NCBI GenBank assembly: GCA_965237725.1 | Contig: OZ250151.1 | Location: 4,154,001-4,218,000 of the forward strand | From: G965237725 sp965237725 | GTDB taxonomy: Bacteria > Pseudomonadota > Gammaproteobacteria > Arenicellales > Poriferihabitantaceae | DNA: 64,000 nucleotides | Direction: 5' to 3' | Part shown: positions 16,862 to 26,058 of the stretch, one piece after another | How the letters are laid out: each line of letters begins with the position of its first letter | How positions within the stretch are numbered: position 1 is the first letter of the stretch | Translations under genes and position numbers: made by a program | The notes under the pieces: model-generated | Database searches by the model: none | Seen by the model: the letters and a program-made list of their open reading frames with translations, nothing else | Told to the model about the DNA's origin: nothing

Positions 16862-17989
16862 TCATCCCTGTTTGTTTAATCGGCTTTTGAACTTCGCCAA
16901 TAATCTTCTGTAAAGCCAGAACATAACCTGAGCCGGGTGACGAAACAGCCTAACGGACAAAAGACTGTTTTCCGGAGGGGTGACATAAAAAATATGAAGC
17001 CACCAGCCCGAGCACATAAATAAGCGCTGGAATTTTTGTCGTGGGGACCATCTGGGCGAGAATGTAGAAGACAGCATCGGGAACCCTTTACTAACGCCGG
17101 CTGGTGGTTCGCAGGTCGGAGCGATTAGTTTTTTGGCCAGGACCTCGGGTAATGGCGTGACGAAGTGCAGACATCTAAGGGTGTTATGAATCAAGTAATA
17201 GTTTAGATTGATCTGTCCCCAGTCAATTTCATTAAAATATTTTTCCGCGTATCCGTAAATATCAGCTATGGCACCGAGTTTAATGGTATCGCAGGGCTCG
17301 AAAGTGTGATGGCATAAATGTTTCAACATGTGAATATGGCCCATTGTCGATGATGATCTTCCATTAATGGACACGGTGATTTTTTCATTGCAAACCGTAT
17401 CGTAAGTCATGCTGCTTGTGGAATCTCCAGATAGCGCATCGTGATGGATTTCGACCTGAACAGACAGACCGTTGATAGATTTACTCGCAATGGGTAAATG
17501 GTGATGGTCAAAGAGGTATCCGGTTTTCCTGTCACCAGCGTTATACCCGATATCCCGCAATGTTTGCTGTGCGAGTAAGGCCTGGCTGGATTTTACAAGG
17601 ATATCGATATCACCCATGGGTCGTTGCGCGTTTTCGGTATATAGAGTTTGGATCAAAGCCATACCTTTTAGTAGCACAGTGTCGATATTGTGTTCAGAAA
17701 ACGCATCGAGAATTTCTGCCAGTGCATCGGTTCTCTCCCGGTTTAATCTTCTATGACGTGCTGTCAGTGCTTTAAATGAAATTGATTGGGTGTCTGGAAT
17801 TGAAATTTTGCATCGATTTAAATGTGAGTAGAGTATATTGCTCAACCCCGATGACTCAGCCTGTTTAATCAGTTCATCCCAGTCGGTAATTTTTTTTGCC
17901 AGGGAGGAAAACCTTGCTTGGGTAGATGCATCCAGTTCGAGATAAGCTGAATTTTGCAGAACAGTAGTATTGTAATTATCAACTGACAC
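16862..17989 (-). CDS. Nucleotidyltransferase-fold family protein of PqqD/HprK-like cassette
   Basis: 375-aa protein of the uncharacterised nucleotidyltransferase family (PF14907-like). The Pol-beta-type signature is visible as TVLLKGMALIQTLYTENAQRPMGDIDILV: LKG, then GDIDILV with the two metal-binding Asp residues (about residues 105-135). A distal His-rich region has EIHHDALS and HMLKHLCHHTFEP. Such proteins occur beside HprK-like kinases and PqqD-like chaperones in envelope-polysaccharide clusters. It is the last gene of the minus-strand set pqqD, hprK-like, this gene, but a 214-bp gap separates it from hprK-like. Substrate unknown. Confidence 0.8.
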   Translation of the reverse strand: MSVDNYNTTVLQNSAYLELDASTQARFSSLAKKITDWDELIKQAESSGLSNILYSHLNRCKISIPDTQSISFKALTARHRRLNRERTDALAEILDAFSEHNIDTVLLKGMALIQTLYTENAQRPMGDIDILVKSSQALLAQQTLRDIGYNAGDRKTGYLFDHHHLPIASKSINGLSVQVEIHHDALSGDSTSSMTYDTVCNEKITVSINGRSSSTMGHIHMLKHLCHHTFEPCDTIKLGAIADIYGYAEKYFNEIDWGQINLNYYLIHNTLRCLHFVTPLPEVLAKKLIAPTCEPPAGVSKGFPMLSSTFSPRWSPRQKFQRLFMCSGWWLHIFYVTPPENSLLSVRLFRHPAQVMFWLYRRLLAKFKSRLNKQG

Positions 17990-18203
17990 TTATCTAAAAC
18001 TTCGTTTTGAATTTATGAAAAACAGATAGCTCAAGCCTACTTTTTAGGCAGTATTCCAGACCAGTATCTCAAGCTTATTACTATGGATTTAAATTTTTAA
18101 GTCAACCAGACAGGGCGACGTAAAACATATAGTATCACCAATCTGAGTGAGCTGATGCCAATGATAACGCGCTATGGCTATATTGTCATTTTGTCCGATT
18201 AGA

Positions 18204-19037
18204 TTAAATCTGTTTAATTAAATCAGGTAAATTGTCGAAGTGCTGGTAGTGAAGTCTGTAGGCCGAAATTCCTTTTACAAGTTTGATAATTTGGCCAAAT
18301 CCATGGCTAGGCAAGTTTCGCGCAATAACATTGCTTCGCATCATCTCGAGGCCTGCTTCAGCCCCGGACAGTTTTATAATCTCGGGTTTGGAGTCGGCGA
18401 TGTATTTTGGGAATAGGATATGGGTCAAGTCTGGGATTTCTGTAATGAAATCCGGATTGACCAGTCTGTGGGGAATCATTGTGACCGATTTTGACGCACG
18501 AACATGGTCTTTTAATGATTCAAAGTCCAGTATATCCTTAATCGCATCTAGCCCATGGGACTTTACACTTAAGGGTCGGGTGAAAGCCTTTAGCTGGTGA
18601 GACTCCAGATCTATGGTTACCAGTTCATCGGTATGGTAGCGCATACCATTGCTAACATACCATGTCGTAACCGATGTTTTTCCCGATCCACTGGTTCCAG
18701 GTATCAATATGGTTTTGTTGTCATCGGAGATCAATCCCGCATGGATAGCAAGGGCACGGTCATTGTCACATATCAGGTGAAACAGAACCTCACCCATTAA
18801 AATTACACCAAGTCCCTCCAGGCTCTCACCATTGAACAGGGATTTATCAGCGTGTTTGAGTTTCCATTTTTTTCGTTTTGGATTGTAAATAATTTTGAAT
18901 AGATCGGGATGCAGGATGGTATCTTCGCTAATATCCTGTATATCGTTAAACAGAAACTTGAGTAATGCCGTAATTTCCCTATTGGTATATACAATACGGA
19001 CCTTTCGGCCATCGAATGAGATGTCCTTTTGTGTCAT
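18204..19037 (-). CDS. HprK-related P-loop kinase
   Basis: 277 aa. Its C-terminal half resembles HPr Ser kinase/phosphorylase: Walker A in LIPGTSGSGKTSVTTWYV (about residues 128-145), then GMRYHTDELVTID, matching the GxxYxxDE Walker-B-like region. It lacks the N-terminal domain of true HprK and no HPr (ptsH) is nearby. This fits the HprK-related kinases that accompany PqqD-like proteins; the substrate there is unknown. Lies 68 bp downstream of pqqD-like on the same strand. Confidence 0.82.
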   Translation of the reverse strand: MTQKDISFDGRKVRIVYTNREITALLKFLFNDIQDISEDTILHPDLFKIIYNPKRKKWKLKHADKSLFNGESLEGLGVILMGEVLFHLICDNDRALAIHAGLISDDNKTILIPGTSGSGKTSVTTWYVSNGMRYHTDELVTIDLESHQLKAFTRPLSVKSHGLDAIKDILDFESLKDHVRASKSVTMIPHRLVNPDFITEIPDLTHILFPKYIADSKPEIIKLSGAEAGLEMMRSNVIARNLPSHGFGQIIKLVKGISAYRLHYQHFDNLPDLIKQI

Positions 19038-19105
19038 ATTCGTATCTGGATAAACTGTTAAACTTTACATTAAACTGGCAGTGAGCGAGACAATAAGCGC
19101 AAAAA

Positions 19106-19378
19106 TTAGCCTTCTAACTCAATTGCATTGTTGGAAACGAATAGTTCGATGGAATCGATGACATCCTGCTCTATAGAATCAGTAGCCTCGGGGAACGCTT
19201 CTTTCAACAATTCAGTGATTTCACCGACCGTTAATTTACCGTCGCATAACCGCCAGATTATGGATGCAGTAGAATTCATATAAATGGAGCGCGTAGATTC
19301 TGGGGAATATAGCAGTAGCTCACCATCAATTTCTTCTAATTCAAAATTGGCTTTGACTTTCGGCGTTTTATCTTTCAT
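19106..19378 (-). CDS. PqqD-family small protein (RRE fold)
   Basis: 90-aa protein with the PqqD winged-helix outline: an N-terminal strand pair (FELEEIDGELLLYSPESTRSIYMN), then NSTASIIWRLCDGKLTVGEITELLKEAFP and a C-terminal helix with Asp/Glu-rich ends. In RiPP systems such RRE domains bind the leader of a precursor peptide. In HprK-type cassettes the partner is not known. First gene of the minus-strand cassette. Divergent from relA, with 88 bp between starts. Confidence 0.85.
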   Translation of the reverse strand: MKDKTPKVKANFELEEIDGELLLYSPESTRSIYMNSTASIIWRLCDGKLTVGEITELLKEAFPEATDSIEQDVIDSIELFVSNNAIELEG

Positions 19379-19466
19379 AGGGTTCGGTTGTCAGTTCAGA
19401 CACAATTGTCTGTAATTTGGGATTAAACTGGGTAAATTGGATTTATAAAACAAGGTCGCGATTATA

Positions 19467-21617
19467 GTGTCAACTGCGAAGAATATACAAACGATTACGA
19501 CAATGAATGAGGTTATTTCCTGGGTTCAATCTAACTGTGCGCCCAGGAAAACTGAAGTATTCGAATCTGGACTAGAAATCGCAAGAACATTAGAGAATCT
19601 TGGAATTGAACAAAGTGGGCAAATTGCGGCTTTTCTTAGTTTTCTAGACCCACTAACAGACTCGGAACTTAAAGTGGTCGATTCATATTTTGATCCGGAA
19701 ATTGTAGCTTTGTATCGCAATGTAATTAAAATTAATCAACTATCAGAATTGTTGGTGGGCGGCAATAATAGCCAGGCCAGTATCCAAGAGGAAAACCTAC
19801 GAAAAATGCTGATCGCCATGGTTGACGATGTTCGGGTGGTATTGATTGTTTTGGCGAGCCAGCTTTGTATTTTAAAATCATCAAAAAACAGAAGTGATGA
19901 CTATAAAAAGCAACAGGCTAAAGTAACCCGGCAGATCTATGCGCCCCTGGCAAACCGCCTGGGCATCTGGCAGCTGAAATGGGAGATGGAAGACTATGCC
20001 TTTCGTTATCTCAATCCCAAGACCTATAAATCCCTGGTGAATTTGCTCCAGGAGAAACGACGTGCCCGAGAAGAATATATTGAGAAATTTATTTCTGACA
20101 TTAAGCTACAACTTAAAGGATCCAATATCGAGGCCGAAATACAAGGTCGCCCAAAACATATTTACAGTATATGGAAAAAAATGCAAACCAAGGGTATGGA
20201 ATTTAAGCAGCTTTGGGACTTACAGGCAGTTCGTATTCTGGTAGACGGTATTGATGATTGTTATGCGGCCTTAAGCATCGTACACACTAACTGGGATCAT
20301 TTTCCCCAGCAATTCAGTGATTACATCGCGACACCCAAGGAAAACAATTACCAGTCAATTCATACCGTGGTCGAGGGACCAGATGGTAAAAGTGTTGAGG
20401 TTCAGATAAGGACCCATGCTATGCATGATATCAGTGAAATTGGTGGTGCTGCCCACTGGCGCTATAAGGAAAAAATTGGGCAAAGTAGTAGTATCGACAC
20501 CAAAATTATCTGGTTGAGGCGATTGCTCGAATGGAAAGACGAAATCCTCGAGTCGGTGGATACCGCTAAAGAAAATCAGCAAATCGGACCGGATCAATTA
20601 ACCGATTTGCGAATCGATAACCGGGTGTATGTGTTTACCCCAAAAGGCACCATAGTAGATCTGCCCCAGGGTTCTACACCAATCGATTTTGCTTATGCCA
20701 TTCATACTGAAGTTGGTCATCACACGCGAGGTGCAAAGGTAAATGGAAAAATGGTGTCTTTGAGTTATCAGTTAAAAACTGGGGAACAGGTCCATATCCA
20801 AACCGTTAAAACCGGCGGCCCCAGCAGAGACTGGATTCGGAACGACCTTGGTTTTGTAAACACCAATAGGGCGCGAAGTCGGATTACGCAATGGTTCAAA
20901 CAGGAAAATTATACGGTTAACCTCTCTGAAGGAAAAGCAATGCTGGATCGTGAATTGCATCGTCTGGGATTCGAAGATTTGTCTTATGAAAAAATTTGCA
21001 ATGAAACCCATTTTAAAACCGTCGATGATATGTTGGCGGCAATAGGTGCTGCAGACTACAAATTATCAAAAGCACTTTATCCGTTTAAGCAGTTTAAGCC
21101 CAGAATTACTGAAATTGACCCTGCAAGTACCAAACACACTTCAGTCACCCAGAAATTAGATAGCCAGAAATCGGATAGTTTAAGAGTAGACGGTGTAGGT
21201 AATTTGCTGACCCACATGGCAAAGTGTTGTCAACCCGTACCTGGGGATCAAATTGTTGGTTATATCACCGTTGGACGGGGTGTTACTATTCATAGAAAAA
21301 AATGCATGAACATTCAAAATATTGAACCTGATCATATCCATCGGCTGGTTAATGTGGAATGGGGGAAACAGGAAAGCGGGGCATATACCCTGGAGTTGAC
21401 TGTTACCGCATATCATCGTAGTGGGCTTCTCCACGATGTTACTGAATCCCTTAGGGCTAACCAGATTGATGTGTTGAAAGTCAACATGACAACGGATGAT
21501 GATCATGTTTCAAAACTAAACTTTTTGCTTGACGTTAAATCCGCGACACGTCCCGATCAGATAATAAGTCGATTGTCATCAATACAAAATGTATTTGAGG
21601 TTTCAAGAAAGTTATAG
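19467..21617 (+). CDS. relA: RelA-type (p)ppGpp synthetase
   Basis: Stringent-response alarmone synthetase, 716 aa. The N-terminal hydrolase-like domain lacks the HD and ED residues of SpoT, so it is the synthetase-only RelA type. The synthetase domain shows YAPLANRLGIWQLKWEMEDYAFRYL, GRPKHIYSIWKKM, DYIATPKENNYQSIHT and VEVQIRTHAMHDISE. Then come a TGS domain (VYVFTPKGTIVDLPQGSTPIDFAYAIHTEVG), a zinc-finger region (MAKCCQPVPGDQIVGY) and a C-terminal ACT domain (about residues 640-716). GTG start. It lacks its common neighbour rlmD. Confidence 0.95.
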   Translation: MSTAKNIQTITTMNEVISWVQSNCAPRKTEVFESGLEIARTLENLGIEQSGQIAAFLSFLDPLTDSELKVVDSYFDPEIVALYRNVIKINQLSELLVGGNNSQASIQEENLRKMLIAMVDDVRVVLIVLASQLCILKSSKNRSDDYKKQQAKVTRQIYAPLANRLGIWQLKWEMEDYAFRYLNPKTYKSLVNLLQEKRRAREEYIEKFISDIKLQLKGSNIEAEIQGRPKHIYSIWKKMQTKGMEFKQLWDLQAVRILVDGIDDCYAALSIVHTNWDHFPQQFSDYIATPKENNYQSIHTVVEGPDGKSVEVQIRTHAMHDISEIGGAAHWRYKEKIGQSSSIDTKIIWLRRLLEWKDEILESVDTAKENQQIGPDQLTDLRIDNRVYVFTPKGTIVDLPQGSTPIDFAYAIHTEVGHHTRGAKVNGKMVSLSYQLKTGEQVHIQTVKTGGPSRDWIRNDLGFVNTNRARSRITQWFKQENYTVNLSEGKAMLDRELHRLGFEDLSYEKICNETHFKTVDDMLAAIGAADYKLSKALYPFKQFKPRITEIDPASTKHTSVTQKLDSQKSDSLRVDGVGNLLTHMAKCCQPVPGDQIVGYITVGRGVTIHRKKCMNIQNIEPDHIHRLVNVEWGKQESGAYTLELTVTAYHRSGLLHDVTESLRANQIDVLKVNMTTDDDHVSKLNFLLDVKSATRPDQIISRLSSIQNVFEVSRKL

Positions 21618-21628
21618 TTGGGTAAATA

Positions 21629-22723
21629 ATGAAAATCGACTATCTAGTAGTGGGATCGGGTTTAACTGGCAGTGTGATCGCAAGACTATTGAGCGACGCA
21701 GGGAAATCCGTTCAGGTGGTAGAGCGCAGAAATCATCTGGGAGGGAATGTTTACGATTACCTCCATCCCAGTGGCGTTCGTGTGCATCGTTATGGACCCC
21801 ATTGTTTTCGAACGCACTCAAAAAGAATCTGGGACTTCGTTAATACATTTTCCAGATTTTACAAATTTGAGCTTCGGATTAAGACGCAAGTGGCAGATAA
21901 ACTTGAGCATTGGCCGGTTCAGAGCAGCTATATTGATAAATATTTTGGTGGCGAGTGGACACCGCCATTTACACGCAGGCCTTCAAATTTTGAAGAACGT
22001 TGTTTGTCAATGATGCCAGAGAAAATCTACAAACAGTTTGTAAAAGGTTATACCGAAAAACAGTGGGGGGTAGCTGCACACAGCCTGGATGCCCGATTGG
22101 CGGGGCGGTTTAATGTACGTATGGACGGTGATACACGATTGATGCAGGCCAGATATCAGGGATTACCGGAGAATGGCTATCACCAGTTTATGCAGAATCT
22201 GCTGGATGGAATTCCGGTTGAGATCAATTTTGATTATCTGAATCATAGATCGACCTATAATCCCCAGATCGCGACAATCTACACCGGACCCATTGACCAG
22301 TTTTTCGATTACCAGCTTGGCAAACTGCAGTATCGTTCCCAGAAACGGAAGCATCAATTTTTTCCAGGTAATGATTTACAACTCGCAGTCCCCATAATTA
22401 ACAATCCATCGATTGACAATGGCGCCCATATACGAACAATCGAATGGAAACAATTGATGCCATACGAGTCCGCGAAAAATATCAACGGGACCTTACTTAC
22501 CGTCGAAACCCCATTTTCACCAACTCAACCGGATCAATATGAATACCCATTTCCTGATCAGAAAAATGCTTTGCTGGCAAAGGCTTATATTAAAAAAGCT
22601 CAAGGTACTAAAAACCTGGTTATCTGTGGCAGATTAGGGGAATACCGATACTACGATATGGACCAGGCTATTTCTCGGGCGATGATCATAGGGAAAAAAC
22701 TGATCAAGGAAAGCCAGAGCTAA
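21629..22723 (+). CDS. glf: UDP-galactopyranose mutase
   Basis: Flavoenzyme converting UDP-galactopyranose to UDP-galactofuranose for cell-surface glycans; 364 aa. FAD-binding Rossmann motif YLVVGSGLTGSVIARLL, then the ERRNHLGGNVYDY flavin segment and HRYGPHCFRTHSKRIWDFV. FVKGYTEKQWGV is the family signature, and the C-terminal GRLGEYRYYDMDQAISRAM is the final FAD motif. It begins 12 bp after relA, so the two may be co-transcribed. The glycosyltransferase at 15749 is a possible user of UDP-Galf. Confidence 0.94.
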   Translation: MKIDYLVVGSGLTGSVIARLLSDAGKSVQVVERRNHLGGNVYDYLHPSGVRVHRYGPHCFRTHSKRIWDFVNTFSRFYKFELRIKTQVADKLEHWPVQSSYIDKYFGGEWTPPFTRRPSNFEERCLSMMPEKIYKQFVKGYTEKQWGVAAHSLDARLAGRFNVRMDGDTRLMQARYQGLPENGYHQFMQNLLDGIPVEINFDYLNHRSTYNPQIATIYTGPIDQFFDYQLGKLQYRSQKRKHQFFPGNDLQLAVPIINNPSIDNGAHIRTIEWKQLMPYESAKNINGTLLTVETPFSPTQPDQYEYPFPDQKNALLAKAYIKKAQGTKNLVICGRLGEYRYYDMDQAISRAMIIGKKLIKESQS

Positions 22724-23056
22724 GTGCTGTGGCATAAATGTTTTCATCATTAGCGAATACTTACCTGTACGAAACTGAAACGCTAAATATCAAAACGATT
22801 AATAACAAGATAAATTTCTGTATGTCTAAGAATTTGGGCTTTTTAATCATTTGTTTTCCATAGGATCGATTTTAGTTGATCATGTGTTGATTGACTTGAT
22901 ATTGGATTAAAAGATTCCAAGGTTTGAATTAGAACGCTCTTGTTTTGAATATGCCGTTGTAAAAAAAAAACTTAGGCAGATTCGATTTAAATTAGATCGA
23001 TCGTAGCATCTGTCTGCTACCACAGATATATCATAGGTAAACCAGTTCTGGGGAAA
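22724..23056. other. glf-uvrA intergenic region
   Basis: 333 bp between the convergent glf and uvrA genes. AT-rich, with a run of about ten A near 22963 and a short palindrome ATCGATCG near 22997. I see no ORF of note, no clear terminator hairpin for either gene and no mobile-element end. Confidence 0.5.
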
Positions 23057-25888
23057 TTACCCTAACAGGGGTTTCAGATACGCACCGGTGTATGACCCTT
23101 TTGTCCTGGCGACGAGTTCTGGCGGACCGGACGCCACGATTTCACCACCACCATCGCCGCCTTCGGGCCCAAGATCTAAAATCCAGTCCGCGGTCTTTAT
23201 CACATCCAGATTGTGCTCGATGACAATCACGGTGTTTCCCTGATTTCGCAGTCGATGGAGCACGGTTAATAACTGACGTATATCGTGGAAATGTAATCCA
23301 GTAGTCGGTTCATCCAGTACATACATAGTCCTACCGGTATCGCGTTTGGATAATTCTCTCGATAGCTTAACGCGTTGGGCTTCTCCTCCGGATAAAGTAA
23401 TCGCACTTTGACCCAGAGTTATATAACCAAGTCCCACGTCGAGCAGGGTATCCAGTTTTCGTTTAATAACCGGAATGGCGGAAAAAAATTCTGCAGCTTC
23501 TTCCACGGTCATACCCAGAACTTCACTGATATTTTTTCCTTTATATCGCACATCCAGGGTTTCGCGATTGTATCTATCTCCTTTACAGACATCGCAAGGC
23601 ACATAAACATCAGGGAGAAAGTGCATTTCAACCCGTATTAAACCATCACCCTGACAGGCCTCACATCGGCCGCCTTTGACGTTGAATGAGAATCGTCCTG
23701 GCTTATATCCCCGTGCTCTGGACTCCTGGGTATTGGAAAATAGGTCGCGGATATGAGTAAATAATCCGGTATAGGTCGCTGGATTTGATCGTGGGGTTCG
23801 GCCAATTGGGCTTTGATCAATAGAAATAATTTTATCGAAATGATCCAGGCCTGAAATGGACTCATAAGGCTGGGGTTTGGCGCGCACCAGATTGAGCTGG
23901 TCCGCTACCGCGGGATAGAGTGTGCCGTTGACCAGTGTTGACTTGCCGGAACCGGATACCCCAGTGACGCAGGTTAGCAGACCCACAGGAATTTTTGCGC
24001 ACATGCTTTTCAGGTTATTGCCAGTGGCACCTGTGACTTCAAGGATTCTATTTTCATCTATTGCAGTACGTGATGCTGGAATTTCTATAAATTCCTTTCC
24101 GATGAGATAACGGCCGGTTATAGAATCTGCATTATTTATGACTGTTTTTGGCGCCCCCTGGGCAACAATTTCCCCACCGTGTTTGCCGGCTCCTGGCCCA
24201 ATATCTACGACATAATCTGCATTACGAATAGCCTCTTCATCGTGTTCAACCACAATCACCGTATTACCCAGGTCGCGGAGGTGAAACAGGGTTTTCAATA
24301 ATCGTTCATTGTCCCGTTGATGCAGACCTATAGACGGCTCATCCAGGACGTACATCACACCGACCAGGCCCGACCCAATCTGGGAAGCCAGGCGTATTCG
24401 TTGGGCTTCACCGCCGGATAATGTTTCTGCAGCCCGGGACAGAGACAAATAATTTAAGCCAACATTAATCAGAAAACCCAGGCGGGCTTTTATTTCCTGA
24501 ATAATTTTTTCAGCAATCTCGGCTCGACGACCTTTAAGTTTGATTTTCTCAAAAAATGCCAGGGTGTTCCCTACGGGTAACGATGTTAATCCCTGAATGG
24601 TCTGCTCATTAATAAACACATGGCGGGCCTCGGTTTTCAATCGACTGCCGCTACAGGCGCCGCATACCCGCACACTCATGTACTTTGCCAGCTCATCCCG
24701 AGCCGATGATGAATCGGTATCGTGATAGCGACGATTGTAATTATTAATTACGCCCTCGAACGTATGGGTTTTTTCAAACTTTCGACCGGGCCGTGTATAG
24801 ACAAAATCAATTTTCTGGCTACCACTGCCATAAAAAATGATTTCCTGATGGGCTTCGGAAATAGTGTTGAAAGGGGCATCAACTTCGAAACCATAGTGAC
24901 TGGCTAGACAACTGAGCTGGGTATAGTAGTAAGCGCTTCGACGATCCCAGCCGGGTATGGCCCCCGTAGAAATGGAAAGTTCAAGATCTCCCACAATGCG
25001 ATCCGGGTCAAAGAACTGTCTCACGCCGAGACCATCACAATCCTGGCATGCTCCTGCGGGATTGTTAAATGAAAATAGTCTGGGCTCAAGTTCATCCAGG
25101 CTATAACCACAATGGGGGCATGCGAATCGACTGGAAAACAACTGGCTCTGTATAATTTGTTTGTTGTCATCCAAAACAGCCACTCTTGCGGTTCCGTCGG
25201 TGAGATTGAGTGCAGTTTCAAAAGACTCCGCCAGACGTTGCTGATTTTCATCCTTGACTACCAGACGGTCGACGATGGCCTCAATGTCGTGTTTATAACG
25301 TTTATCCAGAACTGGCGGGTTGTCGAGTTCTATGGTTTGGCCGTCAATAATGGCGCGAATATAGCCCTGAGAATGGAGTTCACCGATTAATTGTTGAAAT
25401 TCGCCTTTTCGGTTTTTAACAATAGGCGCAAGTAACATCACTCGGGTGCCCTCGGCATAAGCCATAACCATGTCCACCATTTGACTCACGGTCTGGGCCT
25501 CCAGGGTGACATCGTGGTCCGGGCACTTGGGATCACCGATCCTGGCGAACAACAGACGCAGATAATCATAGATTTCGGTCACCGTTCCCACCGTAGACCG
25601 GGGATTGTGAGATGATGATTTTTGTTCGATGCTGATCGCGGGAGACAATCCTTCAATCATGTCCACATCGGGCTTCTCCATCATGGACAGAAACTGTCGG
25701 GCATAAGTGGAAAGTGATTCAACATATCGCCGCTGACCCTCTGCATAGATGGTATCGAAGGCCAGAGATGATTTCCCCGACCCGGATAATCCGGTAATAA
25801 CAATTAACTTGTCACGGGGCAGGTCAAGATCAATGGATTTAAGATTATGGGTTCGGGCGCCGCGTATCAGGATTTTTTCTATGGCCAC
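23057..25888 (-). CDS. uvrA: Excinuclease ABC subunit A
   Basis: DNA-damage sensor of nucleotide-excision repair, 943 aa. Two ABC ATPase modules with Walker A motifs GLSGSGKSSLAFDT (near residue 31) and GVSGSGKSTLVNGT. ABC signatures are LSGGEAQRIRLASQIG and LSGGEAQRVKLSRELS. Zinc fingers are seen as CPHCGYSLDELEPRLFSFN...CQDC and CEACQGDGLIRVEMHFLPDVYVPCDVC. Length is normal. Divergent from the MFS gene and ssb, the usual arrangement in gammaproteobacteria. I found no CTGT-N8-ACAG LexA box in the 170-bp divergent gap. Confidence 0.98.
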   Translation of the reverse strand: MAIEKILIRGARTHNLKSIDLDLPRDKLIVITGLSGSGKSSLAFDTIYAEGQRRYVESLSTYARQFLSMMEKPDVDMIEGLSPAISIEQKSSSHNPRSTVGTVTEIYDYLRLLFARIGDPKCPDHDVTLEAQTVSQMVDMVMAYAEGTRVMLLAPIVKNRKGEFQQLIGELHSQGYIRAIIDGQTIELDNPPVLDKRYKHDIEAIVDRLVVKDENQQRLAESFETALNLTDGTARVAVLDDNKQIIQSQLFSSRFACPHCGYSLDELEPRLFSFNNPAGACQDCDGLGVRQFFDPDRIVGDLELSISTGAIPGWDRRSAYYYTQLSCLASHYGFEVDAPFNTISEAHQEIIFYGSGSQKIDFVYTRPGRKFEKTHTFEGVINNYNRRYHDTDSSSARDELAKYMSVRVCGACSGSRLKTEARHVFINEQTIQGLTSLPVGNTLAFFEKIKLKGRRAEIAEKIIQEIKARLGFLINVGLNYLSLSRAAETLSGGEAQRIRLASQIGSGLVGVMYVLDEPSIGLHQRDNERLLKTLFHLRDLGNTVIVVEHDEEAIRNADYVVDIGPGAGKHGGEIVAQGAPKTVINNADSITGRYLIGKEFIEIPASRTAIDENRILEVTGATGNNLKSMCAKIPVGLLTCVTGVSGSGKSTLVNGTLYPAVADQLNLVRAKPQPYESISGLDHFDKIISIDQSPIGRTPRSNPATYTGLFTHIRDLFSNTQESRARGYKPGRFSFNVKGGRCEACQGDGLIRVEMHFLPDVYVPCDVCKGDRYNRETLDVRYKGKNISEVLGMTVEEAAEFFSAIPVIKRKLDTLLDVGLGYITLGQSAITLSGGEAQRVKLSRELSKRDTGRTMYVLDEPTTGLHFHDIRQLLTVLHRLRNQGNTVIVIEHNLDVIKTADWILDLGPEGGDGGGEIVASGPPELVARTKGSYTGAYLKPLLG

Positions 25889-26058
25889 AACAATTCAAAT
25901 TCACAAAATAAACCTGATACTATACGCGTCCTTTTACTTACCAGACAATCACTAATTGGAATTTTTCCAGGTTTATTTGTTTAAATAAATTTTGGGGTAA
26001 ATTTTTCATTGTTTGTTGTTATCTATCCTCGATCCGAGCCAATCCAAATATATTTGCA

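Noticed and set aside
18000..18203. Possible RiPP precursor peptide between the nucleotidyltransferase and HprK-like genes
   Set aside because: Only fragments under 20 codons, without a leader-like sequence or ribosome-binding site.
22963..22973. Poly-A run as a phase-variable tract
   Set aside because: It lies in a convergent intergenic region, away from any start codon or promoter.
25889..26058. Possible LexA box upstream of uvrA
   Set aside because: No CTGT-N8-ACAG match in the divergent gap by eye.
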